A stretch of DNA of 64,000 nt from a bacterium (GCA_028716385.1 JAQUPX010000006.1:124001-188000), one strand, 5' to 3'. Numbered from the stretch's first letter, positions 34,360-44,870 are shown. Numbers and translations are program-made. Notes: generated by a model not told the origin, from the sequence alone.

Positions 34360-34411
34360 AACGCTATATTAAGATTATATGAAAAAGGCTATTCGTCTAC
34401 AATGTAAAAGG

Positions 34412-34485
34412 GGGCGGATAGCTCAGTTGGTTAGAGCGTCGGTCTCACATACCGGAGGTCATGGGTTCAAATCCCTTTCCGCCCA
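34412..34485 (+). tRNA. tRNA-Val (anticodon CAC)
   Basis: Acceptor GGGCGGA/TCCGCCC with discriminator A. D arm GCTC..GAGC; anticodon stem TCGGT/ACCGG with loop CTCACAT (anticodon CAC); T loop TTCAAAT in stem ATGGG/CCCTT, which has one T-T mismatch. CCA is not encoded. The next gene starts 10 bases downstream, so the two may share a transcript. Confidence 0.93.
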
Positions 34486-34495
34486 GATTAAATAA

Positions 34496-35203
34496 GTGAA
34501 AACAGACTTAAAGGCTTTATGCGGACTGCAGCGTATTGACACGGAAATTATCACGCGAGAAGCAAGAATAAAAAACATCCCTCTTGAAATAGAAAAATTA
34601 GGCAAAGACTTGCTGGCAAAAGAAGAAGATTTCAAAAAGAAGGAAGCAGACCTTCAAAAGTTTACTACCAAAACAAGACAACTAGAACAATCCATTGAAG
34701 ACGCCAAAGACAAGATAACAAAATATAAATCCCAGTTACTGCAAATAAAAACCAACAAGGAATACCAGGCTATATTGCAGGAAATAAGCACTGAGCAGGC
34801 AAAAATATCTGCTTACGAAGAAGAAATACTCGAGACGTTAGCTCAAAGCGACACTCTGACAAAAGAATTCCAGGGACTCCGTAATCAAATGGAAAACAAC
34901 AAAAAGGATACTCTGATTTCTCAGCAGGAATTAAACAAAGAGCTTGAAGTGGTAAAACAAGAATTATCAGTCAAAATAAAAGAACGGGACGAACTCACAA
35001 AATCTATTTCAAAATCTTTATTTATTAAATATGAGCACATTAAACAGGGCAGACACGGTATAGGGATCGCAGAAATATCAGGTTCTACCTGCAAAGGATG
35101 CAACGCTTTTCTCCCTCCTCAAATAATTGCCGAAGTTCAAAAGGGTGAAAAAATCTGGGTTTGTGACTCCTGCGGCAGAATCCTTATATGGCATGATGAG
35201 TAA
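34496..35203 (+). CDS. Coiled-coil protein with C4-type zinc ribbon
   Basis: The protein has 235 residues with a GTG start. Residues 5-175 are a long antiparallel coiled coil rich in Lys/Glu (LEIEKLGKDLLAKEEDFKKK, LEVVKQELSVKIKERDELT). The C-terminus has a four-cysteine ribbon: STCKGCNAFLPP and WVCDSCGRIL. This is the widespread CdsZ/YacH-like family, proposed to act on ribosome or translation functions in some species; its role is not settled. It lies directly after tRNA-Val and 5 bp before the TPR gene. Confidence 0.88.
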   Translation: MKTDLKALCGLQRIDTEIITREARIKNIPLEIEKLGKDLLAKEEDFKKKEADLQKFTTKTRQLEQSIEDAKDKITKYKSQLLQIKTNKEYQAILQEISTEQAKISAYEEEILETLAQSDTLTKEFQGLRNQMENNKKDTLISQQELNKELEVVKQELSVKIKERDELTKSISKSLFIKYEHIKQGRHGIGIAEISGSTCKGCNAFLPPQIIAEVQKGEKIWVCDSCGRILIWHDE

Positions 35204-35208
35204 AACAG

Positions 35209-37125
35209 ATGCTTTGTGTTTTTTTTCTCTTTGTTTCAACGCCTGAACTCAGTTCTACGGGCGATTATTTTTTCAACCTCTCCAAATACGAAAAAGCCCT
35301 TGAAATATATACTTTAGATTCTAAAGAAAACCCTTCTTCTGTGCTTGACAAAAAACTTCTTTTGTGTAAGAATAGGCTGATTATGAAACAAGACCACGAG
35401 AAATATATATCCGCCTTTAACGCACTTAAAAAAGGCGATACACTGCTTGCTAAAAATCTTTTCTCTCAAATCAACGACTTATATTCGCTTGGCATTATTA
35501 ATTATAATCAAAACTTAATTGATGATGCCTATAATTGTTTTTATCAAACGAACAACCTGTATGGCAAAGGACTCTGTAAATATAAAACCGGTGATTATAA
35601 TTCAGCGATAACTTATTTATCCCAGGCCGAAAATTCTCCGGATGCCGATTTGTTTATTGCAGAAGCTTATTATAAACTTAACGAATTCAAAAACGCAGGG
35701 GAATATTACTCCAAAGCATTAAAGAATCCTACCTTGAAACACGATGCTTTGTATGGACTTGCATGGTCTCATTACAAATTGAGTAATTTTTCCGAATCGG
35801 CAAATGAATTCTCTCGATTTTCTACTGATTATCCGAACGATAAACTATGCGCCAAAGCTTTATATTATTCTGCTATGTCCTTTTATTATAACAACAACAT
35901 ATCCAAAAGTTTAGAATACCTATCAAAAGTAAGGGACAATTATCCCGATTTTGAACTTATGGAATCGGTATATTACTGGCTTGGCAAATTATATTACGGC
36001 CAGTCAAATTTTGAAGCTTCTCTAAATGAATTAAAACTTCTGATATCCAAATTCCCGAATTCTAAATCTATCCCGGAATCATACTTGTTGTGCGGTGATT
36101 GTTACTACAACATACCCGATTACGATTCTGCCATATGTTACTATAACAAAATAACGGGACCTGAATGGCACCTTGATGAAGCTAAATTCAGGATAGAAAA
36201 ATGTTATTTCAAGCTTGGCAAATACTATTCGTACATAGATGTTTTATCGAACTTTATACGTAAATATCCCGACTCTCCGCGTTCCCCGTCATTAGCTATG
36301 GAAATCGCCCGTTCCTGGGTAAAAAAAGAAAGGTTCTCGGATGCCATTGCTGCTTACAACAAAATGATTCAACAGTTCAGCTGGTCAAACATTATTAATG
36401 ATGCCAAATATGAATTGGCTCAATGTTATTTACAGGTTGGCAAATCGGACGAAGCAATAAACATTTACCAGGAATTACTAAAAACGAGTTTATGTCAAAA
36501 AGTTCAGCTAAAGATAGCAAACACTTATTTTGAAATAGAAAATTATACCCAGGCTCTTAATGAATACAATACCGTAATCGACAAATATCCAAAATCTCCT
36601 GAAGCAAAAGAAGCCAAATTCAAAATAGGAGTTGCTTATGAATTACTGCAAAAACCAGCAGAAACACGAAAATTCTTCCAGAAATTCATAAACGAATACC
36701 CCGAAGATACGAAATTATGGGACATTAAGTTACGGATTGCAAAAACCTATTGGAACGAAGGCTTCATAGACCAATACAGAAAATCCTTACTGGACATTGA
36801 TGCGCATGGTTCCGTTGGGACAAGCAGGGAAGCAGGGTTTTTATTGGGCAACCTGTATTTTAACGAATCCGATTATAAAAACGCTAAAATCTTCTATATT
36901 AAAGCCTCCGACAAATACGAAGACGTTGATTCTAAGGCTCGTGCCTTGCTTGGAGCAGCAAAATGCACAGAATTGTTGACAAAAACAGAAGACGCTATAA
37001 AGTTATACGAAAGTGTTATTTTATTGTCGCCAAACCCTTTGTTAGAAAGGGAAGCTAATGAAAAACTTAAAAATTTAAGAAGAGAGGATACTAAAAATGA
37101 GCAACATACTACCTACCCCAATTGA
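35209..37125 (+). CDS. Tetratricopeptide repeat outer-membrane-associated protein
   Basis: The protein has 638 residues. A short N-terminal hydrophobic segment (MLCVFFLFVSTPELSS) is a likely signal. At least twelve TPR or TolA-binding-like repeats follow, for example AGEYYSKALKNPTLKHDALY, SANEFSRFSTDYPNDKLCAK, AINIYQELLKTSLCQKVQLK and ALNEYNTVIDKYPKSPEAKE. The ARFIGYPKSPEA-type spacing is that of YbgF/BamD tetratricopeptides. A scaffold role in the envelope is likely. The 3' end overlaps the gyrA start by 29 bases. Confidence 0.82.
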   Translation: MLCVFFLFVSTPELSSTGDYFFNLSKYEKALEIYTLDSKENPSSVLDKKLLLCKNRLIMKQDHEKYISAFNALKKGDTLLAKNLFSQINDLYSLGIINYNQNLIDDAYNCFYQTNNLYGKGLCKYKTGDYNSAITYLSQAENSPDADLFIAEAYYKLNEFKNAGEYYSKALKNPTLKHDALYGLAWSHYKLSNFSESANEFSRFSTDYPNDKLCAKALYYSAMSFYYNNNISKSLEYLSKVRDNYPDFELMESVYYWLGKLYYGQSNFEASLNELKLLISKFPNSKSIPESYLLCGDCYYNIPDYDSAICYYNKITGPEWHLDEAKFRIEKCYFKLGKYYSYIDVLSNFIRKYPDSPRSPSLAMEIARSWVKKERFSDAIAAYNKMIQQFSWSNIINDAKYELAQCYLQVGKSDEAINIYQELLKTSLCQKVQLKIANTYFEIENYTQALNEYNTVIDKYPKSPEAKEAKFKIGVAYELLQKPAETRKFFQKFINEYPEDTKLWDIKLRIAKTYWNEGFIDQYRKSLLDIDAHGSVGTSREAGFLLGNLYFNESDYKNAKIFYIKASDKYEDVDSKARALLGAAKCTELLTKTEDAIKLYESVILLSPNPLLEREANEKLKNLRREDTKNEQHTTYPN

Positions 37126-39547
37126 GGAAGAAGTAAGAAATTCTTATCTTGCGTATTCGATGAGTGTAATCGTAAGCAGGGCATTGCCTGACGTCAGGGA
37201 TGGCTTAAAACCCGGTGCCCGCCGAATTTTATACGCTATGTATAAACTCGGGCTTGTTCATAATCACGGTTACAGAAAATGCGCCACTGTCGTAGGAGAA
37301 GTTCTCGGTAAATACCATCCACACGGAGACAATGCCGTGTATGGCACCATAGTCCATATGGTACAGACTTTCTCTATGAGGTGTCCGCTTATTGACGGTC
37401 AAGGAAACTTCGGAAGTATTGACGGGGATAACGCCGCAGCTTACAGATATACAGAAGCAAGAATGACTCAAATTGCGGAGCTTATGCTTCAAGACATTGA
37501 AAAAGAAACCGTTTTATTGCAACCAAATTTTGACAACAGACTTGAAGAACCTACCGTTTTACCATCCGTATTTCCGAATTTACTCGTTAACGGAACATCC
37601 GGAATCGCCGTTGGTATGGCTACCAACCTGCCGCCTCATAATCTCGGTGAAGTCGTAGACGCATTGACGGCACTTATTGATGACCCGGACATTGAAGATT
37701 TCTTCCCATATATAAAAGGACCCGATTTTCCAACAGGAGCTTTAATCGTAGGCGAAGAAGGGATACGTTCTGCATACTCAACGGGCAGGGGAAAAATTAC
37801 ACTCAAAGCCGTTACAGAAATAGAAGAAAATCATAGAACAGCAATAATCATAACTGAGCTGCCTTACCAGGTTAACAAGGCAGAACTTATTAAAAACATC
37901 GCCGACCTTGTCAGAAATAAAAAAATAGAAGGCATATCCAATATACGAGACGAATCCGACCGTGACGGGATAAGAGTAGTCATTGAACTTAAAAACAATG
38001 CTCCTTCACAAATAATACTTAATAAATTATTCAAGCACACCGCGATGCAGACAACTTTCGGCGTGATAATGATAGTTCTTCAGGACGGCGTTCCCAAACT
38101 TATGACCCTCAAGGAAATACTAAATGCTTTCCTTGAACACCGCTATGTCGTAGTAAAAAGAAGAACGGAATTCGACCTCAAAGAAAACGAAAAAAGAGCG
38201 CACATACTTGAAGGTTTAAAAATAGCAGTCGAAAACATTGATGAAGTCGTCAAGATTATACGCACCTCAAAAACCACTGAAGACGCGAAGAAAGACCTTA
38301 TCGCCAAATTCATTCTGAGCGAACCGCAGGTAAGCGCAATACTGGATATGAGACTCGCAAGGCTTGTCGGGCTTGAAACCCAGAAACTGGAAAACGAATA
38401 CAAAGAAACAATAAAAATAATCAAAAACCTGAGACAAATTCTCTCCTCGAAGAAAACCATAATGGAAGTAATTAAGGCAGAGCTTTTGAATCTAAAAGAG
38501 AAATTTGCAGATAAAAGAAGGACAAGAATACTTAAAAAAGAGCTCAAGGAACTTGATATGACCGACCTTATCGCAAACGAACCGGAGATAATTACGTTAA
38601 CCGCGAAGGGCCATATCAAACGTTCCAAACCCAGCGCTTACAGGAAACAGTTCAGGGGCGGGAAAGGATTGATTGCCGCCACACTTGCTCCGGAAGACAA
38701 GATAATACAAAGCTTTGAAGCCGACACGCATTCGGATATATTCTTCTTAACGAATCTCGGCAGGTGTTACAAAGCCAAAGTATACGAACTTCCCGAATTT
38801 GAGCGCGCCGCAAGAGGCAGGTCTATCGTTAATATCTTGCCGCTGAAAGAAAAAGAATACATAAAAGCAGCGCTTCCTATGAAAGATTCAAAGAAAGATG
38901 ATGCTCTAATTATAGTCACGACAAAAGGTTTGATAAAGAAAACCGTTATGTCCGCTTATGACAACTTACGGAAAACGGGTATTATCGCCATCTCTCTAAG
39001 AGAGGGTGATGAGATTGCTTTCTCGGATATAGTCAGGCCGAAGAATTTCATTCTTATGGTTACGGAAAAGGGCAAAGTAATCAGATTCGACGAATCCAAA
39101 GTCCGTGCTTGCGGTCGAACGGCACAAGGCGTAAGAGGAATAAAAATTAAGGGGAATGATAAAGTAATATACGTAACTCCCGCTGCAGATACAAAACAGA
39201 GCTTGTTGTTAGTAACGAAAAAAGGGTATGCAAAAAGAGTCGTTATAGACAAGATTAGAATTACCAACAGGGGTGGAAGCGGAGTTATTGGAAACAAAGA
39301 AGAATTGGCAATGTGCGAACTCGTAAAAGTTGATGAAGCCGAAATACTAATTACTACTTCAAACGGTAAAACCTTGAGAACTCCGGTAAAAAATGTAAGG
39401 AAAATGGGCAGGTCGGCACGTGGAGTCAGAGTCATAAACCTGGGAAAAGATGATATCGTTGCAGATGTTCAGGTCATCACTGAAGATGTTATTCCGCCCG
39501 AAGACAAAACCAAACCGGCGGAACCACCAAAAGAAAAAGCCAAATAG
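37097..39547 (+). CDS. gyrA: DNA gyrase subunit A
   Basis: The protein has 816 residues. The type II topoisomerase subunit that cuts and rejoins DNA. The catalytic tyrosine is Y118 in [10 protein letters not shown]. The C-terminal pinwheel carries the GyrA box QFRGGKG and several blade motifs ([17 protein letters not shown]). In the quinolone region [14 protein letters not shown], Asn79 and Gly83 stand where E. coli has Ser83 and Asp87. Start MSNILPTP overlaps the upstream TPR gene; GAGAGGA lies before it. A strong terminator follows. Confidence 0.97.
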   Translation: MSNILPTPIEEEVRNSYLAYSMSVIVSRALPDVRDGLKPGARRILYAMYKLGLVHNHGYRKCATVVGEVLGKYHPHGDNAVYGTIVHMVQTFSMRCPLIDGQGNFGSIDGDNAAAYRYTEARMTQIAELMLQDIEKETVLLQPNFDNRLEEPTVLPSVFPNLLVNGTSGIAVGMATNLPPHNLGEVVDALTALIDDPDIEDFFPYIKGPDFPTGALIVGEEGIRSAYSTGRGKITLKAVTEIEENHRTAIIITELPYQVNKAELIKNIADLVRNKKIEGISNIRDESDRDGIRVVIELKNNAPSQIILNKLFKHTAMQTTFGVIMIVLQDGVPKLMTLKEILNAFLEHRYVVVKRRTEFDLKENEKRAHILEGLKIAVENIDEVVKIIRTSKTTEDAKKDLIAKFILSEPQVSAILDMRLARLVGLETQKLENEYKETIKIIKNLRQILSSKKTIMEVIKAELLNLKEKFADKRRTRILKKELKELDMTDLIANEPEIITLTAKGHIKRSKPSAYRKQFRGGKGLIAATLAPEDKIIQSFEADTHSDIFFLTNLGRCYKAKVYELPEFERAARGRSIVNILPLKEKEYIKAALPMKDSKKDDALIIVTTKGLIKKTVMSAYDNLRKTGIIAISLREGDEIAFSDIVRPKNFILMVTEKGKVIRFDESKVRACGRTAQGVRGIKIKGNDKVIYVTPAADTKQSLLLVTKKGYAKRVVIDKIRITNRGGSGVIGNKEELAMCELVKVDEAEILITTSNGKTLRTPVKNVRKMGRSARGVRVINLGKDDIVADVQVITEDVIPPEDKTKPAEPPKEKAK

Positions 39548-39562
39548 ATTTTCTATTGAAAA

Positions 39563-39595
39563 AAGAAGGGCGGATTTTAATCCGCCCTTCTTTTT
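39563..39595 (+). terminator. Rho-independent terminator of gyrA
   Basis: A perfect 14-bp stem AAGAAGGGCGGATT/AATCCGCCCTTCTT with a TT loop and a T-run, 16 bases after the gyrA stop codon. Confidence 0.92.
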
Positions 39596-39674
39596 ATTTC
39601 ACCTTTTAATTTTCCCTGTGCTTTTTATCTGACAATTCAGCGCAAGGTCGTCCCGACCTCGCTTTAAAATATCC

Positions 39675-40625
39675 TTAATGCGACCATTCGGGACAGGAAC
39701 TTTTCCCATCATTGGTTATCTGTTTTAAATCCTTACCATTACTTTCGATGGTATAAATATTACACTCTGTATTAGGCCACTCCCGGGCAGAAAAGGCTAT
39801 ATGTTTGCCATCGGATGACCAACTTAAATGGTCTATTTCTTTCCCCTTGTCATCCAGAATTTGTTTTCTTGTTTTTTGCTGGATATCAATTATCCATATT
39901 CCACCAGGCGTACAAGCAATTTTTGTCCCATCCGGATTCCATGTTGGCGTCATAAACATTTCTTTCAAGGTATAAATTATTTTCCCATCCATATCCATTA
40001 TTCCTATCCCATGTGGGCCTCCTGCCATCATTTCAAATAATATTTTTGTCCCATCAGGAGAAAAGACTGGTCCGCAAGCATCTTCTATGCTAAATTTTTG
40101 TATTTCGTCGGTCACAAATTTTTTTCTTGCCTCTACAATTGATTTCTTTGCCGGAAGCACATTAGACATAATTACAACATTAAACATAGGAGCACAAGCC
40201 TCAATATTAGTAGCCATACTATCGTAATTAAAGACTATTTTATCTTCCTTTGGTGACCATGAAGGACGGCTTGAGCCATAATTGTGTGTAATGTTTTTCA
40301 TTTCACTGCCGTTGGCATTCATACTCCATAAATCAGAAAGAGGCTGCCCTCCACCACCTCCATCAGGATATCGTATTGATAACCATCCTTCTCTTGCAAA
40401 TACTAACTTTTTATTATCCGGTGACCAGGAAAGTGGACCAACGATATTTGCTTTTTCCTCTCCTCGTTCTTTTTCAACAAATGTTACTTGCTTTTTCTTC
40501 GAACCATCGGAATACATTAACCAAATATTTCCGTTATTTACGTAAGCAATAAGTTTCTCACACCTTACTCCTATCGGAAAGAATAAAAAAATACTAAAAA
40601 TCCAAAATTTCATTTTTGTTATCAT
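39675..40625 (-). CDS. TolB-like WD40/PD40 beta-propeller protein
   Basis: The protein has 316 residues; the start may be the internal MKFWIFSIF (residue 5). A signal peptide ends near VRC. Repeats of the TolB/PD40 type: GPLSWSPDNKKLVFA, SRPSWSPKEDKIVF, GPVFSPDGTKILFEMM, MTPTWNPDGTKIACT, DHLSWSSDGKHIAFSA. It is probably a periplasmic six-bladed propeller for protein-protein interaction; it lacks the N-terminal TolB domain, so it is not TolB itself. It lies downstream of the GH16-like gene by 33 bp. Confidence 0.85.
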   Translation of the reverse strand: MITKMKFWIFSIFLFFPIGVRCEKLIAYVNNGNIWLMYSDGSKKKQVTFVEKERGEEKANIVGPLSWSPDNKKLVFAREGWLSIRYPDGGGGGQPLSDLWSMNANGSEMKNITHNYGSSRPSWSPKEDKIVFNYDSMATNIEACAPMFNVVIMSNVLPAKKSIVEARKKFVTDEIQKFSIEDACGPVFSPDGTKILFEMMAGGPHGIGIMDMDGKIIYTLKEMFMTPTWNPDGTKIACTPGGIWIIDIQQKTRKQILDDKGKEIDHLSWSSDGKHIAFSAREWPNTECNIYTIESNGKDLKQITNDGKSSCPEWSH

Positions 40626-40658
40626 AAAATAATGATATGATTGTTACCTATTCTCCCC

Positions 40659-41405
40659 TCACTTCACAAACTCAAACTTCTTCACAACTACCTCCGTCTC
40701 CATACTATCCGAAGGAGCTCTCCCGTTAACCAGCCATAAGTTAATTTTTACTTTCACGTCACCGAGCGCAGGAATTCCATCCCTTGTATAGTTCCATACC
40801 TTTATAGTATTAGTGCTGTCGGGAATAGCATAACTTTCCCCGCACAAACTCTGGAAATATATAATACCCTTTTGCCAATTAAAACTATGAACGGAATAAT
40901 TGTCCTTTAGTTTCATATTGAACCTGTACACGTTTCCCTGACGATTCCAAGGCTGTACTACAAACTGCGCATTATATCCGGCAGGACTTCCCCACCGCGA
41001 CAACTCTATGTCAATTTCACGATGGTTATATTCCGCGCTGTCACTATACGTTGACATCCCTAGAAATACATTTTTATCCAAACTGTCTACCCTGCTTGCA
41101 AGGTATAAAATATATCTTCCATACCCGAAACTTTTTTCGGAATTTATTTCCACGCAACACCATTTATCTTCCCTGCGTGTAATCTTCAAATGTAAATACC
41201 CGTCCTTATCAACCCATACGTTTTCTTTGGATTTTGAAAAATAATTTGGTCCCGGGGAAACTAAACTATCAGAAGTTTTTATTACCCAATTATATCCCGA
41301 AAAAGATAAAGTATCGTTTTTTGGAATACTCAATTTGCTGCCGTCAACAGAGCTCAGGAATAAAAACAAACCAATCATCTGCATAATCTTTTTTCTGTCC
41401 GGCAT
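40659..41405 (-). CDS. Glycoside hydrolase family 16-like protein
   Basis: The ORF has 248 residues. Signal-like segment IMQMIGLFLFLSSVDGS. The catalytic signature HREIDIELSRW matches the GH16 ExDxxE core. GH16 sandwich strands are visible (FGYGRYILYLASRVDSL, YNAQFVVQPWNRQGN, VHSFNWQKGIIYFQS). The family cleaves beta-1,3/1,4-glucans or galactans; the substrate is not deducible here. The first ATG follows a palindrome (CCCGCCAAAGCGGGG on the minus strand) whose GGGG could serve as ribosome site; an internal start at MQMIGLF is an alternative. Confidence 0.82.
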   Translation of the reverse strand: MPDRKKIMQMIGLFLFLSSVDGSKLSIPKNDTLSFSGYNWVIKTSDSLVSPGPNYFSKSKENVWVDKDGYLHLKITRREDKWCCVEINSEKSFGYGRYILYLASRVDSLDKNVFLGMSTYSDSAEYNHREIDIELSRWGSPAGYNAQFVVQPWNRQGNVYRFNMKLKDNYSVHSFNWQKGIIYFQSLCGESYAIPDSTNTIKVWNYTRDGIPALGDVKVKINLWLVNGRAPSDSMETEVVVKKFEFVK

Positions 41406-41549
41406 TTACCCCGCTTTGGCGGGGTAGAAGAGTCGGGACGCCCTCTTTCCGTTTATCTTTTCCTGATTTTCTGATACCCTTCCCACTGATAACCTGATTT
41501 TCTGATATACTTTTCTTTCCCTGTAAATCTGCGTCCAAAATTTCTATTC
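41406..41549 (-). repeat. Repeat-derived spacer
   Basis: Contains CCCCGCTTTGGCGGGG (41409-41424), the repeated phrase CTGATTTTCTGATA, and the cassette-border sequence ATCTGCGTCCAAAATTTCT (41527-41545). No gene. Confidence 0.55.
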
Positions 41550-42383
41550 CTACTTATGGCTTTTAGAAAGGGGTTTGGACTCGACTTTGCGTAAAATGTT
41601 TTTAATTTTTTTACTCAACGCCTGTTTTAAAGCTTCCTGTGAATTCCATTCTATAATTGCAACGCCTTTGAAATCAAGGCAATGTGACGTTCCCTTGCGG
41701 GCGGTAAAAATTATTTCCTTACCGATTGCATATGCAAACCCGATTAAATAATAAAAATTGTTTTTGCTTTCCGTTAAGTCTACGATTATAATGTTACTTT
41801 TTGCCATTTCTTCCAGCACAACACTGTTAACTTTATCTTTTTCTACAATTTCATCTATTCTGACGGGTCTGTATTCGAATTCTCTTATAACGGGAAGGAT
41901 GCTGTTGTCATAAGCAGAATTTAATAACTTGGATTTGAAATCCATTATTACGAACACCTGTTTTTTATCGGGCGTAAATGCAAGTTGGAGCAAAGATTTC
42001 GAATCCGCGAGAGATTTATTTAACAGCGCGGCTTCTATTACTTCCTGTGTGCATTCTTTATTTCTGAATCTCCGGGAAAGCAGCCTGTCGCCTGTTTTTT
42101 TGCCATATAAAGGTTTAACCGTTTTAAATACTTTAAGATACGACACTGCCCCAAAATTCATTATCGCTTTATTTTCGCCGGAAGGTGCAACCAGAACGAC
42201 CTGTTTATTTATATAGGGGATAATTAATTCCTGCAAAAGTTCTTCGTACCCGAAATTCGCCCACCAGTGAAAAGCCGTCTCGCCTGTCCACAAAACAGTA
42301 TGATAATAAGTTCCCCCTTCTTCCGCACTGCCGTTCATAATCTGTATGACCTGGTTAGCTTTATCCATCAACAACTTTTTCAA
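41550..42383 (-). CDS. Protein with C-terminal TIR/nucleoside-deoxyribosyltransferase-like domain
   Basis: The protein has 277 residues from a TTG (M)KKLLMDKANQV; AAGGAGG lies 5 bases before it, which rules out the longer reading. The N-terminal half (HWWANFGYEELLQELIIPYI) is unrecognised. The C-terminal 120 residues follow the pattern of the TIR/NDT-like family: QVFVIMDFKSKLLNSAYDNS, EEMAKSNIIIVDLTESKNNF, YLIGFAYAIGKEIIFTA. Such domains hydrolyse or bind nucleotides and occur in some defense proteins, but the context here is not a defense island. Confidence 0.7.
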   Translation of the reverse strand: MKKLLMDKANQVIQIMNGSAEEGGTYYHTVLWTGETAFHWWANFGYEELLQELIIPYINKQVVLVAPSGENKAIMNFGAVSYLKVFKTVKPLYGKKTGDRLLSRRFRNKECTQEVIEAALLNKSLADSKSLLQLAFTPDKKQVFVIMDFKSKLLNSAYDNSILPVIREFEYRPVRIDEIVEKDKVNSVVLEEMAKSNIIIVDLTESKNNFYYLIGFAYAIGKEIIFTARKGTSHCLDFKGVAIIEWNSQEALKQALSKKIKNILRKVESKPLSKSHK

Positions 42384-42407
42384 AATGCCTCCTTGCTTCT
42401 TGCACAA

Positions 42408-42436
42408 AAGATAATTTAGCAATACACCTTTGTCAA
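42408..42436 (-). promoter_or_regulatory. Promoter of the TIR-like gene
   Basis: Minus strand TTGACA, 17 bases, TATCTT. A TTGACA on the plus strand at 42472 begins the divergent promoter of the transglutaminase gene. Confidence 0.6.
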
Positions 42437-42539
42437 ATTTTTTTAGAATTAATACAATTTTATTTTTATGTTTGACAAATAGCATTCTTAATTACATATA
42501 TAATTGTTAATTATTAATTAGGCAATTCAAGGAGGCAAT

Positions 42540-44804
42540 ATGACTTTTTTAATCTTTATGTTTGCCGTACTTACTTCAAGCGAAAGCAAGGGAACGGGAC
42601 AAACCCTTCAAAAACTGCAGGTAATAGGCGATGTAACCCAGGAAGTTATTATCGGTAGTATCCCGCGCCCCGCAAAAAACAAAATTTTTTCCCCGAATAA
42701 AAAAACAGATACGAACTGGATACTTACGGATACCTGCTCTTTTTACGGCAGGATAAAAAACAAAGGCGAATACGTTGCATTGATTGATAATAACGGGATT
42801 CTGCCTATTCTCTCCGATACCCTTACTACTATAGCAAGACAGGCAGTAGAAGCATCCCCGGAATGGATAAGAATACCTCTATGGGATAATTTTTCTATTA
42901 TGGGCACTACAGGGCAGAATATTTTTGGAGCGCTTATTTTATCCGCACCTTCTCTTTACAGGGATGAACTTGCTTTTGTAATCGCACGAACTGACCCGGT
43001 TATGCTTGAACGCCACAACAACAACCCTCAAATATTTTTGGATAACGTAAGTCTTATATACAAATATGACAGCGTGCTTGATTATGTCCGCATCGTCGAA
43101 TACCCTGATTATACTACGGTAAAATATAAAATATCGGATCACAACCAGGACACTACGGAAATTGAACTACCAATGGAAAAATATTACTGGTATATTGTCC
43201 ATCCGGTTTTTTCGATGGAAGCTATTCGTTATATAAATCCTACTATTGCTGATATGAAATACTCCGGTATAGGAGAAGCCGCTCCGCCGGTCGGAAAATT
43301 CTGGAGAGATTATTATTTTAATTATCCTGACACTGCGGAAAAAACAGTATGGGATTGTTATGGGCTTGGCGATACTATATATGCAGGAACCGTCTCCCCG
43401 ATATTAAAGAATGAGCTCCTTGGAGAGCAAATATTATATAACAATAAAACCGATACTTCCGACAATAACGGGGCTATTGGAAGAGTCACAAAGTGGGTAA
43501 ACGACGTAATGGTATTTAATGCCGAATACGGTGATATGTGGAATTGCGAGAGGTCATGGCAGCCTGTGAGGCAATATCATCTGCATAGAGGCAGATGCGG
43601 AGAATGGGCAGACATAACTGCAGCCGCAGCAAAAGCTGCTCTGATACCCACTAGCTGCCCTTACGATGTCTGCAGGGACCATACGTGGAATGAGTGGTTT
43701 GATACCGACTGGCACGGATGGGAACCTATGGGTACCCATATGAACTCCCCTTCTCGCTACGAAAACGACGGGTGGCAGTTTAACGATATTTTCGCCTGGA
43801 GAGGCGATGGGTATACTCCAGATGTAACCCCAAGATATACTCCTTACTGCACACTTACGGTTATCGTGAAAGACGTAGATAGTTTACCCGTTGATGGAGC
43901 GCAGGTCAGGTTAGGCTGTATTTATTATGATGACCCTCAGGATTCTTTCCCGACTTTTGGAAATAAAAGGTATACGGACTCCGACGGCAGGGTACAATTT
44001 TTGCTTGGCGACACCAGAAATTATTACATAAACTTAAGAACAGGAACCCGTGGTTTTTATCCGGCAGGAGACCAGTTGTATAAAATAGTAACCGGCTCTG
44101 TCGCCGGGCAGCATTATACATGGTCTCATAATCTTGCGGGGCGTCAACCGGTCGTTTCCGCATCCGAGGATACTTTATCGGACTCAACGGAATTCTATAA
44201 AATAGAAGTTGATTTTGACGTTCCACAGGAAATAATTCACGGACAATGCTTGTTCCCGTCATCGGAACTGTCAATTATAAAAAGATACGGCGAATACATT
44301 GATGTTGCCAAAAATATAGAATTTTTCATCTGCGATTCTTTTAACTTTTCGCTTTATAAAGGCGGTGCGGCTTTCAAGGCTTTTAAAATCGGACATAACG
44401 CAGAGTCGGGTTCCTTTACTTTTACCTGTCCGAAAGGCAAATGGTATGTGGTATTCTCCGGAAAGGATATAGTTGAAAATGAAGAAGTCGTAAACCTTAA
44501 CGTGAAACTTTCCGTGAATACTACGGGAATTGACGGCTCTTCCAAAAACAAATTCTGTTTCAGCGCCTTGCCAAGTCCTTTCAGAACGTCTTCTTCCATT
44601 GATTTTATGCTTCCGTCGGCGGAAAAAGTAAACCTGGCGCTGTATGACTTGAGCGGAAGATGTGTAAAGAAACTCATAACAAATGAAATCCGAACCGGCA
44701 GACAGAAAATCCAACTCACCGGGCAAAACATAAAGAACGGTATATACTTTATCCGCTTCTCAACGGATACCAGAACTATAACAAAGAAAATAGTTAAGCT
44801 GTAA
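42540..44804 (+). CDS. Transglutaminase-like protein with T9SS sorting domain
   Basis: The protein has 754 residues with AAGGAGG before ATG. Signal MTFLIFMFAVLTSS. The transglutaminase-like core near residues 345-400 has a catalytic Cys in HRGRCGEWADITAAAAKAA and a His in CRDHTWNEWFDTDWHGWEPM, the acid following. Downstream is a carboxypeptidase-regulatory-like beta domain (LTVIVKDVDSLPVDGAQVRL), then a type A sorting domain (FSALPSPFRTSSSIDFML ... KIVKL). It is probably a secreted peptidase or cross-linking enzyme displayed on the cell surface; the substrate is unknown. Confidence 0.87.
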   Translation: MTFLIFMFAVLTSSESKGTGQTLQKLQVIGDVTQEVIIGSIPRPAKNKIFSPNKKTDTNWILTDTCSFYGRIKNKGEYVALIDNNGILPILSDTLTTIARQAVEASPEWIRIPLWDNFSIMGTTGQNIFGALILSAPSLYRDELAFVIARTDPVMLERHNNNPQIFLDNVSLIYKYDSVLDYVRIVEYPDYTTVKYKISDHNQDTTEIELPMEKYYWYIVHPVFSMEAIRYINPTIADMKYSGIGEAAPPVGKFWRDYYFNYPDTAEKTVWDCYGLGDTIYAGTVSPILKNELLGEQILYNNKTDTSDNNGAIGRVTKWVNDVMVFNAEYGDMWNCERSWQPVRQYHLHRGRCGEWADITAAAAKAALIPTSCPYDVCRDHTWNEWFDTDWHGWEPMGTHMNSPSRYENDGWQFNDIFAWRGDGYTPDVTPRYTPYCTLTVIVKDVDSLPVDGAQVRLGCIYYDDPQDSFPTFGNKRYTDSDGRVQFLLGDTRNYYINLRTGTRGFYPAGDQLYKIVTGSVAGQHYTWSHNLAGRQPVVSASEDTLSDSTEFYKIEVDFDVPQEIIHGQCLFPSSELSIIKRYGEYIDVAKNIEFFICDSFNFSLYKGGAAFKAFKIGHNAESGSFTFTCPKGKWYVVFSGKDIVENEEVVNLNVKLSVNTTGIDGSSKNKFCFSALPSPFRTSSSIDFMLPSAEKVNLALYDLSGRCVKKLITNEIRTGRQKIQLTGQNIKNGIYFIRFSTDTRTITKKIVKL

Positions 44805-44841
44805 GCAGCTCTTAGGACTTTAGTTCTTAGAGATGCTTATC

Positions 44842-44870
44842 TGGAGTGAAGCAACGCCCCGCCTTGGCGG
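44842..44870 (-). repeat. Palindromic repeat, same as in the SBBP gene
   Basis: Minus strand CCGCCAAGGCGGGGCGTTGC then TTCACTCCA: hairpin plus tail like 31949-31980. It follows another stem (CAGCTCTTAGGAC..TTAGAG) at 44807. Confidence 0.65.

Noticed and set aside
41344-41538. 64-codon minus-strand frame upstream of the GH16-like gene
   Set aside because: Covers a CCCCGC hairpin and cassette-border repeat and overlaps the GH16-like gene in another frame; no signal of coding.
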